This document shows, one piece after another, positions 1 through 10,590 of a stretch of 63,135 nucleotides of DNA. Every line of letters begins with the position of its first letter. Position 1 is the first letter of the stretch. The stretch covers positions 48,450 through 111,584 of the forward strand of contig NW_014577670.1 of assembly GCF_000485595.1 (NCBI RefSeq). Reading direction: 5' to 3'. Origin of the DNA: Priapulus caudatus. Taxonomy: Eukaryota > Priapulida > Priapulimorpha > Priapulimorphida > Priapulidae. The translations under genes were made by a program, and so were the position numbers. The notes beneath the pieces are model-generated. The model saw only the letters and a program-made list of their open reading frames with translations, ran no database searches and was not told the origin of the DNA.

Positions 1-369
1 AGGGGCACTGGGGGGGCCTTACATTTTCGTCATATGGGGGGGCCACCAATATATAACTTTTCTGATTAACTGTCTCTAACGGCATTGTTGTTAATTCAAT
101 TTTTTTTTTATCAATGGAATTTTTCAGTGGGGTACCTTGGGGGGGGGCACAGAAAATTTTGTGTGGAACCCCCGTAGCTACGCCCCTGGCGTGAAAGCAT
201 TACTCAGGAACAAATTATACAATATTCACTGCGATGTTTTGAACACTGATTGACAAGTAGTGACACTGGTGCGCAAGCACAATACATTCTGATCTAATTC
301 AGATCGCGCGACAAAAAATATATCACACGATCAAGATTTTACTATAGAATAATATAATGACATTACTAC

Positions 370-1260
370 TAGGATGGATGGATGGATGATGGCATGGATG
401 GATGGCATGGCATGCATGGATAGGAAGTGGCGGATGGATGGCATGGTGGATGGATGGATGGATGGATGGCCATGGATGGATGGATGGATGGAATGGATGG
501 ATGAATGGCATGGCATGAATGGATGTTGGGATGTTGGATGGCTTGGATGAATGGATGGCATGAATGGATGGTTGGATGGTTGGATGATGGATGCGATGGA
601 GTGGTTGGTATGGATGGAGGGATGGTGACCTCGAGATGGATGGATGGATGGATGAATGGATGGATGGTTGGATGGTTGATGAATGAATGGATGGATGGAT
701 GATGGATGGATGGATGGATGGATGGGAGGTATGGAGGTATGAAATGGATGGTGGATGGGTACTTGGATGACAACAGATGGATGGATGGTTATGGATGGCT
801 GGCATGCGATGATGTATGTATGGATGATGATGGGATGGTTGGATGGTTGATGGATTGGATGGATGGTTGTATGGATGTGATGGATGCTGGATGATGATGG
901 ACGGCATGGATGCGAATTGGATGCTGGATGCTGGATGGATGGATATGGATGATGCGCTGGATGGTGGGATGGATGGATGGTATGGAATGTTGGTATGGCT
1001 GGGGATGTATGATGGATGGGATTGGATGCGATGAATGGGATGCTGGATGGATGCATGATTGGGATGATTGGGTGATGGATTGGATGCGATGATGGATGAT
1101 TGGATGAGGTGATGTATGGTGGATTGGATTTAGCGGTGGATGGCATGATGGATGGTATGAATGGATGGATGAATGGATAGATGGCATGAGCATGCATGGA
1201 TAGGATGGCCATGAATGAGATGAATGGATGGATGAGGATGGATGGATGATGGAAGATTGT
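370..1260. repeat. GGAT-type minisatellite
   Basis: About 0.9 kb of imperfect ATGG/GGAT tetranucleotide repeats, interrupted by short TGCGATG, GCATGGC and TTGGATGG variants. It lacks stop codons for long stretches in several frames on both strands, so the apparent proteins rich in Trp-Met-Asp or His-Pro-Ser are artefacts. The same array sits in the same place in the other duplication unit, so it predates the duplication. Confidence 0.9.
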
Positions 1261-1317
1261 TAGATAAATGGGGACATGAATGGTGTATGAGATGCCCAAA
1301 ATAGAAGCTGCCCGCAC

Positions 1318-4049
1318 CTGCCCAGATTGACACCTTATCAGTAGCGTCCCTGCCCTGCTGGCCACAATTCTTCAATCATGAGTATTTCAGCGTAGATATG
1401 GTGGGCAAGATCTGAAGAGGATTGAGAGCACGGAGCTGTACATCTACTCAGCAGTTCCCACGTGTCGCCCAGCTCTGCATCTTAACATTCTTCACACTTC
1501 TTTCATAAGTATCAGTCTGTCACGAAAAATGTCATTGCGCGATAACACCAATCACTCACCGCATATAGTTCGTAGCCATACACCGTCAAATGCAAGTCAT
1601 TCAGTACGCCACCCATGATGCTAGCCACTATCATGCGCTGCCAAATTCTTGCCAAATTGCATCCATCACATAGATAAGTTTTAAGAATCAAACTACAAAA
1701 TATCGCACTTATATTGTTGGGAATCATGATTATATTCTCAGCCTTCATCTTAGTAAAAATCTGGTTTATGCAATCATTTTAAACAATGAACATTTGGGAT
1801 GGATCAAGAGTTCTTCATAATACAAATGTTTTGTTATGAACTCTTGAAAGCCCATCGATAAATTCATGGGGCATCAATTTGAAATTAGGAAAAAGTTTCC
1901 TGTCCAGCAGAATCATTTTAGTGCTTTTTTGATGTGCTGAGACAAGACTTAGTAAAACCACAAGGTTCTGATACAATACATTATTCCAGAATTATTAACA
2001 CACTCAAGTTTTTATGCAGGCATTAGTTACCTTAATGTACAAAAACCAAGCTTTTCGGGGTACCATAACCCCAAAATTAAAAAACAAGTTTCGCGTGCAC
2101 CATCATCACCAATTATAATGACCAAGATTTCAGTGTGCAATCGCTGATATCAGGATAAGAGGTTTATTACTCACTTACCATCGGAGATGCCGGAAGACAC
2201 CTATCACGTAGTAGGAAGTAGCCGAAACCCATCATATGGTGTATGTTTCTAATGCTAGCGTGGTGCGATCGACGACTTCGCCTCTACTTTTCTGAACATC
2301 TGGAATCAATATCATGACAGTGTAAATAGATGACAACAGGATGACGGACAATCATGGACAGTCAGTTCATTATAATAATAATTATAAAATAAAAATCATG
2401 ACAGGATATCTCTGATGCATCTTTGTGGAGTTCAGCAGACCAACTCACCTTTGGATGATCGTACAGCAAGTGCGAGTGACAGAGTTATGCGCCGGAGGAA
2501 TGCCTCACAAACAAGAGCAAGTAACAACGCAGCGCCAGTAGATGGCGTGGAGAGCGTTCAAGACTGTCCTTGCCGATAACCTCGGCAGTCTGGATGGCCA
2601 TCCTTGTCTGTGTGGAATGGCGTATCCGGCTACGGCAGGTAGTTGTTAAATAGTTGCATGCCACCCAGACGGTTTAATCTGTGATTAATACAATCCTGGT
2701 CAAAGACTCCTACATAGTATTAAAACAGCATAGAAGCCAGAACTAAAGACGTAAATAACAGAATCCGACAGACGAGTTCCGATTTGGATAACTCGCGGAT
2801 CGGCCCTCATACTGATAAGAACAACATTATGGTGTTCAACAAGTAACATGTTCGCACTAATCACAGCTGCATCCTTATATCCCTTGTGTGAATCCACGAA
2901 TGAGTCGTGATCTGATACAGTCATAATATTCTCAAATGTAAACTAATTACACAATAAATCAGCGCAAATTCTGCAAAAAAAGCCATAGGTCTGGATAGGT
3001 CAGGCGTTCTTCCCATACATTTAATGCATGTTGGCTCTGACATACCATCAAAGTTTAGCCAATTTGCAACATTTACATAATGCGCCAACATGGACTAATA
3101 CACTAATTGCTAATCGATATACCTTAATTTCCAGCTGTGTTTACTTTTTACATGACCAACACAGTTCATGCTGTGTTTTCACAGCATTGATTCGTATAAC
3201 GTCTCCAAACTGATCGAGTATTACCTGTGTATGAGGGCCACTTAAGAAACGGCATTCAAATTGACTCCAATTTGTATAACCCACTCTTGGGCCCGCCCCA
3301 TAAAAAACAACATGCCCTTCTATATTCTTACGAGAACCTTAATATGCTTGATAATTTCACACATATAAGCTCATAGTTAAAGGTAAATAGAAACTCTGTA
3401 TGGATGTTGAGAAGATAATATCTTTCATTTATGACCAATGAATCTGGTACAAACGCCCAAAAAAATCTTTAAACGCGAAAAAAATTCGACAGCACCAGAG
3501 ACACGCGTAGCTAGATTGCCCATCGCAAAACATCACGCAGCGACGTAGTTACGTAACAACATCATGCCACCTCACTCATCGTATCATGAAACTGATCGAT
3601 CAAGGATTGATCGAATCGCGTGCTGTGACTTCTGCAACAGCTGGGTTCACATACCAGGGCCGGTAGTCTGTGGGGGGGCAAGGGGCGTAGCTAGGCCTCC
3701 TAGATTTTGGAGCAAAATAAAAAAAATTAGCTTAGGCCTATAATCTAAAATGACCCCTAACGTAATGGTTTTTGGTCACTTATCCGTGAATATGCCTCGT
3801 CTCAGACCCACCCCTTATCCAACACTATGGACGTCGATCAAGGAGCTGCCGCCCGTCGCTCATCATTCACAGTTTGATTCATGAAATTTCTACCCCTCCC
3901 CTAGGATTTTTGCTCAGCCTACAGTCCTGCATACCGTTTGTGAGTTCGTCACCAATGCAGAGAATCCCATTGCACCCGCATCGTTCCTCTCGAACGGACA
4001 AGTCTGCAATACATCTTGCATCATTTGGTTCAAGCTATGCCCTGAATTG
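1318..4049 (-). pseudogene. Decayed duplicate of MARS2-like exons 7-10
   Basis: Four exon remnants match, in order, the intact exons of the MARS2-like gene at 12.2-14.8 kb. They are exon 7' 3935-4049, exon 8' 2449-2678, exon 9' 2179-2299 and exon 10' 1318-1516. Splice-site positions are still recognisable (for example GTAAGT after exon 9' and GTGAGT after exon 8'). Every remnant has lost its frame: exon 8' is 230 nt where the intact one is 210, and exon 10' is 199 where the intact one is 195. Exon 7' no longer encodes the '[12 protein letters not shown]' block. No HIGH-motif exon accompanies them. It lies just downstream of the main gene and is best read as a partial tandem duplicate that lost constraint. 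Consensus sequencing error could add to the indels but does not explain the substitutions. Confidence 0.75.
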
Positions 4050-4349
4050 CTGGTTTTGAATTCACTACCAAGCAGAAAAGTTGGCCAATGGTTAAATGCA
4101 ACAAGCGATGGGCGATTTATGCAGGCATGCATCATTATGATTATAAGGCACCATTTTTTAATGAGGTTATAGCACTGACCCAAGCAGGAGCCAAAATTTG
4201 ACTCGTTACATGATTGCCATCTTTGTTCGGCATACACAGTGAAGTGCATTACACCACGCATCCACATCACAGGCATTCACATAACACATACATAATACAT
4301 TGATACACATGCACACACAGTGCAGTCACAAAAACATACAAATATTAGT

Positions 4350-4724
4350 CACACGCATCAGTTCATATATATAAATATATAATACAACAAACATTTCCTG
4401 TGTTTTTAATGTTATAGTTACGTTTTGAATTACGGGTCAAGTTTGACGTGGGATTTGCTTAACGATCGGCGTATAGAATACAACGTTATCATAACCGATA
4501 ATAGTATAGCTACGTAATATAGGCTGTAATTAGGAATGACGGAGCTGATATTTCAGACATCGGGCCACAATGAACATCAGACCATGCATGAAGCCTGCAG
4601 GAAAGCAGGAAGCCTGCGTGCTTACCTGCATCATCTATATACACGTACGTGTATACGCGCAGTGAATCCGCTTATATATACGTATCTATCTACGTTCGTA
4701 CGTCGCATGCTGTCTGTACGCGCT
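4350..4724. other. Gene-free stretch with an 18-bp palindrome
   Basis: No coding similarity seen. It contains a perfect palindrome TATACACGTACGTGTATA at 4638-4655 in an AT-rich context. Confidence 0.5.
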
Positions 4725-4786
4725 ATTAGTAGAGGTTCTAAGCACATGGAGTGTTCACTTTTTGGGAGCTTAGAGCCTCTACTAAT
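4725..4786. other. Hairpin, about 20-bp stem
   Basis: ATTAGTAGAGGTTCTAAGC at the left pairs with GCTTAGAGCCTCTACTAAT at the right, with one G-U or C-A mismatch depending on strand. The loop is about 23 nt. Size and shape resemble a short pre-miRNA or the core of a tiny foldback element. The sequence cannot tell these apart. Confidence 0.5.
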
Positions 4787-4825
4787 ATTAATGTAGCTAG
4801 CTACTGTAATAATTATTAAAAGTAT

Positions 4826-5303
4826 TGTATTCAGCAAACGGTGGCGACAGGATGCGACGCTTGGCACGTCGAACCTTATGCCAGTATTGAATTGACAAGC
4901 GGTGACAAACGGTGACCGCGTATTGATGCAACGTTTATAGCGTTTGGGACAACAGCGGGGACAAGCGGTGACAAATGGTGACGGCCACTTGAGCGTTGGA
5001 ACAATAGCGGTGACAAGCTGGACGGCCAGGTGACGCGACGCGTATCGAAATCAGCAGGTACTGAGAATAGGTGACGCGACGCGCTGTGACGTGGAACGGG
5101 CGCGACAGCATCGCTTACTATTTCACGCCAAAAAATCTAATTTCTGCCAAATCAGTTAATCCGGTTTCGCCTGGGCAGTATATAAGCTAGATCATCAAGA
5201 CGAGGTCACCGTTTGTCACCGCTTGTCAATTCGATACTGGAATAAGGTGCGACGTGCCAAGCGTCGCATCCTGTCGCCACCGTTTGCTGAATACAATAAA
5301 AGT
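4826..5303. mobile_element. 478-bp element with ~95-bp terminal inverted repeats
   Basis: The left arm (about 4826-4918) reads into CAGCAAACGGTGGCGACAGG and then a GACAAGCGGTGACAAACGG block. The right arm (about 5209-5303) is its reverse complement with a few mismatches. Between the arms the motif 'ggtgaca(a)gcggtgaca' recurs several times as direct repeats, together with 'gtgacgcgacgcg'. No transposase is encoded, so it is a non-autonomous or foldback element of unknown family. Confidence 0.8.
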
Positions 5304-6560
5304 ATAGCAACCGCTGAATTAGTGGCGGATGCAATAGAGATTACTCGTGCCGGAATCGATGCCATCCGATGTCATTTGTGTGAATGTCAAAAACGTTTGT
5401 TTGTCAGAGCGTGACAGTCACTCTCCGATACAGCAGTGTACTGAATACGCCACCTGTATCAGAGGTAGATAATGACATTAATCATTATCTAGCCGCGCCT
5501 ATATATACTAGTGCTGCGCACACTCGCAAATTAATTTCTACCTGTACAGACCTAGCTTTCCCAGCATCGCTAATGCTACTACGTGGGAGCACGATAGATC
5601 CATATATACGGGGAGGGTCTTTTAGCTGCTGTCGACCGATGTAGGCCACCGCAATCCGACGCGATATGCGAGCCTTCAATCACGCTAGCCGGCATGCATC
5701 CAGCGATCACGCATCATCCTGCAATTAGGCATTTTTAATCAACGAGCATCAGCAATATTATGAGCTCACGCAGAGACGCAAATGTCGCCGACAGTGGCTA
5801 ATTGGAACCTTGACCGAAGATGCGCTCTATCATAATTCTGCTGTCGACCGCTAATCGGACTTAATTAACCGATGCGGCGGTACGACTACTGCGCATGGTT
5901 AGTTAACCGATTAAACCTATTAACCTACAGTTTAAATTTATACTTAATTGATAAATATGTTCGATTTTGTCGATTTGCTGTGGTTAATTACACGATGCGG
6001 TGGGTTTGCTTAATTAGTGCAGTGTTTTCTCGGCTAATTAAACGCCCGAGACGTTTTAACAGTCAACTTTCCTTTTCCTTCGCCCGCCTTTCAGATTTCA
6101 CTCCATGCCCGGCTTTCTTGCGCCATTCGAATGCAAAACTTCACGGTATTTCTACGTCGTTTTTTCTCTTCACTCTCTCCCATTGGACCTGACCGCTTGA
6201 CATTGTACCCAATGCAGCTTTTGCATCTGTTCCCGCCATCACATTCACTTTAATTCCATCGGCACTCGTCTCTTGTGCCAGCAGTTACTTAATGATCTGA
6301 CTTATAAGTTCGCTGTGTAAGGAACCGTTCTCTCGGCAACGGATTACTGTACTTGCCTGCGAGCTTCAAGAGCGCCGAGTAGCCGTGAAAAAAACCTTGG
6401 AGGATTCCGATCAATATGCAGTGCGAAGGTAATTCATTATTCGAGCATTACTGGGCTATAATTGGGAGTTGACGTGTGTGTGGGGGAGATACGCGAGGAA
6501 AACTCAGAAATCAGCATCTATAGCTTCTGCATGTTGCCTCGTGGCGTTGCGGTATCTCTT
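5304..6560. other. No recognisable gene
   Basis: Unique-looking sequence. Open stretches of up to about 106 codons show no similarity I recognise. TTAATTA-rich tracts occur around 5860-6060. Confidence 0.4.
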
Positions 6561-6589
6561 CTGTGGTGTGCGTCGTGCGTTGCGCTCGA

Positions 6590-6837
6590 GCGTGCGTCTC
6601 TCTCTCTCTCTGTGAGCGTGCAGGTGCGTGTTCTCTCTATTGGTTTGTTGGTGTGATTGGTGTGGTGTGTGTGTGTGTGTGCGCTGTGTGTGTGTGGGGT
6701 GTTGTTGTGTGTGTGCGTGTGGCGGTTGCGTGCGTCTCTGCTCTCTTCTCTCTGTGCCGTGCGTGGCTGCGTGCTGCGTGCTGGTGTGCTGTGTGGTGTA
6801 TTTTGTTTGTTTGTGTGTGTGTGGGTGTGTGTGTGTG

Positions 6838-6880
<43 letters not shown>

Positions 6881-7010
6881 CGTGCGTGCGCGTGCGTGCG
6901 CGTCTCTCTCTCTCCTCTGTGTGAATGTGTGCGTGCGTGCGTGTCTCTGTGTGTGTGGTGTCTGCAGGTGGCTGGTGCGTGCGTGCGTGCGTGCGTGTAT
7001 ACAAGAATTG
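6590..7010. repeat. GT/GTGC-rich microsatellite
   Basis: TCTC, GTGT and GTGC(G) simple repeats, including an uninterrupted GT run near 6840-6876. Long apparent reading frames of Val-Cys or Thr-His are low-complexity artefacts. Confidence 0.9.
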
Positions 7011-7064
7011 TCGACAGCGGCTAGATATGGCCCATTAGGAACATCATTGCGTGTGACGTGGCAG

Positions 7065-8130
7065 ATGCAGCACCAGGACAGTGCAGCAGCAGCAGACGGT
7101 GCAGCAGCAGCTGAGACGGTGCAGCAGCAGCAGCAGACGGTGCAGCCAGCAGCAGACCGTGAAGCAGCAAGACAGTGCAGCCGCAGCAGACGGTTGCCAG
7201 CAGCAGCAACGTGCCGAGCAGCAGCAGCCGAGACGGTGCAGCCAGCAGCAGACGGGCAGCAGCGAGCAGACAGGGTGCAGCGCCAGCAGACGGTGCAAGC
7301 AGCAGCGACAGTGCAGCAGCAGCAGACGTGCAGCAGCAGCAGCAGAGCGGTGCAGCAGCAGCAGCGGGCAGCAGCAGCAGCTGCCAGCGCGCAGCGCAGA
7401 GCGGTGCAGCACTCAGCAGCAGACAGTGCCAGCCAGCAGCAGCGGCTGCACGCGCAGCAGACCGTGCATCAGCAGCAGGCAGGACGGTGCATGCAGGCGG
7501 CAGCAGACGTGTGCCAGCAAGCAGCAGCAGACGGCCGTGCAGCAGCAGCAGACGCGTGCAGCAGCAGCGGACGCGGTGCCAGCAGCTCAGCAGACGGCTG
7601 CAGCAGCAGCGCGGCTGCAGCCAGCGAGTCAGCCCAGACGGCCTGCAGCAGCCAGCAGACGGTGCAGCAGCAGCAGAGCGGTGCGGCAGCGCACAGACGC
7701 GGTTCGCGAGCGGCAGCAGGCAGACGGTGCCGAGCCAGGCAGCAGACGGTGCAGCACAGCCAGCAGACCGTGCAGCCAGCGAGCGGTGAGCGCAGCAGCA
7801 GCAGATGCAGCGCGGAGCAGCAGCCCGCCGGCTCGCGCAGCAGCCAGCCAGACGCGTGCGAGCAGCGATGCGGAGCAGACGGTGCAGCAGCAGCAGAGCG
7901 TGCCAGCAGCAGGCAACGGCTGACGAGCGGCCAGCGAGTAGCGGTGCAGCAGCAGCAAGCAAGGAGCGTGCCCACCAGCAGCAGCAGCAGAGCGGTGCAG
8001 CAGCAGCAGACGGTGCGAGCAGCGCAGCAGGACGGCTGCAGCCCAGCAGCCACCGGTGCCAGCAGCCAGCAGCAGACGCTGCGGCAGCAGCAGCGCAGCG
8101 GCTGCAGCCAGCACGGTTGCAGCCACGCGT
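7065..8130. repeat. CAG-rich minisatellite, about 1.07 kb
   Basis: Degenerate tandem copies of a unit close to GCAGCAGCAGACGGTGCA, with local CAG runs of 3-6. Because CAG/GCA/AGC and their complements contain no stops, several frames on both strands stay open for hundreds of codons (Gln/Ala/Ser-rich on plus, Leu/Cys/Ala-rich on minus). There is no plausible start context, splice structure or conserved domain, so I do not call a protein. It directly follows the GT array. Confidence 0.85.
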
Positions 8131-8639
8131 ACGCTACCACGCACGCGTTAAAAAACACACGTCTATAACCAAGTGATAAACAATCGCGGAATAGCAAACC
8201 TCCGCCCACAGCGTAAACAGTCCCCCCCGCCCCAGCTTGCCGAAACGACCCATATAGTGTTGATGAAATTGTCGAAAAGTTCGAAAAAAACGGAAAAGAT
8301 CCGAGGCATTTTTGTTAGAGGACATTTTTAGAAATGGGCCGGAAGTCTTCCCCACAACAGAAAAAAGAATTTTCTAAAAATTTAAAACAAAATCCGTGGC
8401 ATGTGCAGAGTTGGATCGGCTGGAGGCGACATGCAAAGATCTAATCGATTGATTGTTGGCTAAGACCACCCGTCCAAAAAAAGTCATTCAAATCGTTATA
8501 ACTTTTGTAGATATCCTGTGTGACGACAAACAAACCAACAAGACGAACAGGGCCGCCACAGGTAAGCCTGCGGCGTTGGCGGTGAAATAACGACGGTAAA
8601 CTAAAAACGACGTATAATAATAAGCGTTTCTGGCAGCTG
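8131..8639. other. No recognisable gene
   Basis: Short open frames only. None resembles a known family. Confidence 0.4.
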
Positions 8640-8893
8640 TGCATTAGAGAGACGCCATAAATGTGATTCAGCCGGTACCCACTTCCCTAAGGTGGTTTTT
8701 TTTCTGACAGTTTTATGCGCGACGTGACAGTTTCCAACGGGAACTCATGCATTAGAGAGAGCGAGAAATGTGATCAAGCCGGTATTACTTAGTACCCACC
8801 TTCTCTAATTTTCGCTTTGCGTATTAAGGTGTTTTTTTTCTTGGACAGATGTTTTTCCCTGCGCGAGCGGGACAGTTCAACGGTGAACTTGTC
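8640..8893 (+). repeat. Two-copy direct repeat, about 110-145 bp per copy
   Basis: Copy one starts GCATTAGAGAGACGCC (8641). Copy two starts GCATTAGAGAGAGCGAG (about 8749). Both continue through 'aatgtgat.aagccggta', a 'tacccac..t..ctaa' block, a run of T, 'gacag.ttt' and a closing 'acggtgaact/acgggaactc'. Confidence 0.7.
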
Positions 8894-10286
8894 GAAGGGT
8901 GGCTTCCGTGGGGACGGTTGACCGTCGGGGGGGTGCGTTCCGATTATTTTATGGGTCTGTCGGTCTCGTGTTTTGCAATTGTTTTTATTTTACTTTGTAC
9001 TTGTGTTGTTGTCTGCTACCCACGAGCGAGTTGCCGTGTCTGTGTCAGTTACGATATGAAAGGATAGAAGGGGAAGATAAGGCATATCAAGATATATAGC
9101 CAGATAGAAGACCAAGCCAGGATTAGCAGATAGCAGATAAAGGAAATAAAGTCATATAACCAGAAGCACACTCAGAAACATTGGATGTTACTTCCAGAGC
9201 CTACGCAGAAACGGAACACACCAGCACGCGCGCATAAGTTAGGCAGTGAGGAATGAATTGTATGGCTTCGTCGAGTGTCATTTTGCAGTTTTTTCCTCAT
9301 CAAAAATAGATTGAAATATCTGTAAATTCCCAGTATACAGAGAACGAGCTAACAAGTATTCGATAATAAGAAATAGGGCGCCATATCTCATGTCTAACTA
9401 TCTCTCTGTAGCTATATTGATTCTATCAGGAAGTAAGGTATAAAATTCTATAGAGATTAATGGATAAAATCCTATTAGGAAGTCGCCAAAAGAAAACTGT
9501 CCTATAGACGTGAATTGACAAAATGTATTCTTATAATCGTGAACTTATATAGAGAACAAGGCGACAAATATCCTATGGACTGGAGCGAAGTGCCAGAAGA
9601 AAATTCTAATAGAGAGTGAACCGAGAATATTCTATAGAGATGGATGGGGTCGAGCTACAATCTATAGTAAGAGTTAAAGGAACAAATTCGATATAAGCCT
9701 AATGCAGGCCAGCTCTCTTGGTTCAGTCTATCTTATATTATATTATCTAATCATCTAATGATTGCTGTTTGGGTTATGTATAATGTCTCTCTCTCGCCGC
9801 GCCTCGTCTCCCACGATCCAAATATGCGTCACAGATAAAACGGGGAACTATAATCGGTCTGTAGCTCCCTTCATATAATAGCTTGCGACGACACCACACT
9901 TAACGTCAGACAGAGAATCGTAAACAGCAGACATGCAAGTCGAACTATAAAATTCAAGATACAACAAACTGTAACAAGGTACTCTGGGTATATGTCGGTT
10001 CCATGCAAATCAACAGTTTTTGTTCAACGAAAACGTATTACATTCTTACAATTATACAAGTACATCATCGGCGAATAACCAAACGGCAACGGTGAGCGTC
10101 CTGATGTTGAGCGTGTGTGCCGATCATGCTCTGTTGGAACACACACGACTATCATAAGTTCACACTGCAGGCTAGCCACGAGTAGTAGTTAAGAAAGTCC
10201 CCATTTTCTCTGAGAATACTGCCCAATCACTTTAGTCACGAATCTTCTGGAAACAAAACGCTTCTGTCGCCACCTAGTGGCGATTC
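8894..10286. other. No recognisable gene; TATAGAGA-type degenerate repeats
   Basis: Between about 9360 and 9680 variants of TTCTATAGAGA / CCTATAGACG / TTATATAGAG recur at irregular 40-70 bp spacing, as in an old tandem array. The rest shows nothing I can identify. Confidence 0.4.
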
Positions 10287-10590
10287 TCATAGGGCCGCAG
10301 TTGCATACCTTATCACCCCAATGGACAATTTTAAATACTTGGCCGTCCTCTCGCTAGGTGTCACCCAATCGAGTGAGCCCTCATAGCATAAGGATGGCAT
10401 GACAGGCTGAAGTAATAGACCCGCTGACTCGCAGGCCTCTAGCGCGATGCCTGAAGCACAGTCCTGTACGCGGCTGGCGCCTGCTTCTCCCGCGACGGTT
10501 TTTTCAGCCGGTCCATGGGCGCCTGATTTGGATGAAGGCCGTTCGGGGTGTCCCTTAGAAATGACAGTGATGCCGTCGAGTGCGCCGCCG
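10287..10590 (-). CDS. MARS2: C-terminal exon of the MARS2-like gene, frameshifted
   Basis: Minus-strand frames give 'NQAP...[21 protein letters not shown]' pieces, then, after a 2-nt shift near 10450, '[18 protein letters not shown]' and '[14 protein letters not shown]', ending TGA at 10289-10287. This order matches the MARS2 C-terminal anticodon-binding region, which has HAPW...L, TVL..ALE, LLQPVTPSL and V.SER. At least two or three shifts are needed to read it through. The 5' boundary is approximate. Confidence 0.65.

Larger units (their letters stand above)
1..4350. repeat. Left unit of a 4.3 kb segmental duplication
   Basis: This stretch is a diverged copy of 10760-15110 in the same orientation. 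Matching landmarks in order are: the G-rich block and 'gtagctacgcccctgg' (about 170-190 / 10955-10973), the GGAT array (370-1260 / 11180-12130), the four MARS2-like exons, the 'cagcgacgtagttacgtaac' block (3538 / 14288) and the start of a CATA/CACA array (4260 / 14990). The two units differ by substitutions and by many one- to few-base indels. The window edge cuts the left end, so the true boundary is not seen. Confidence 0.85.

Noticed and set aside
331-1365. Long minus-strand frame rich in His-Pro-Ser-Ile
   Set aside because: It is the translation of the GGAT minisatellite; it has no domain and the same artefact appears in the second duplication unit.
7065-8130. CRISPR array
   Set aside because: Units are contiguous and degenerate with no unique spacers, and the DNA is eukaryotic.
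6657-8168. 503-codon plus-strand frame (Val-Cys then Gln/Ala-rich)
   Set aside because: Made of the GT array joined to the CAG minisatellite; competing frames on both strands are equally open.
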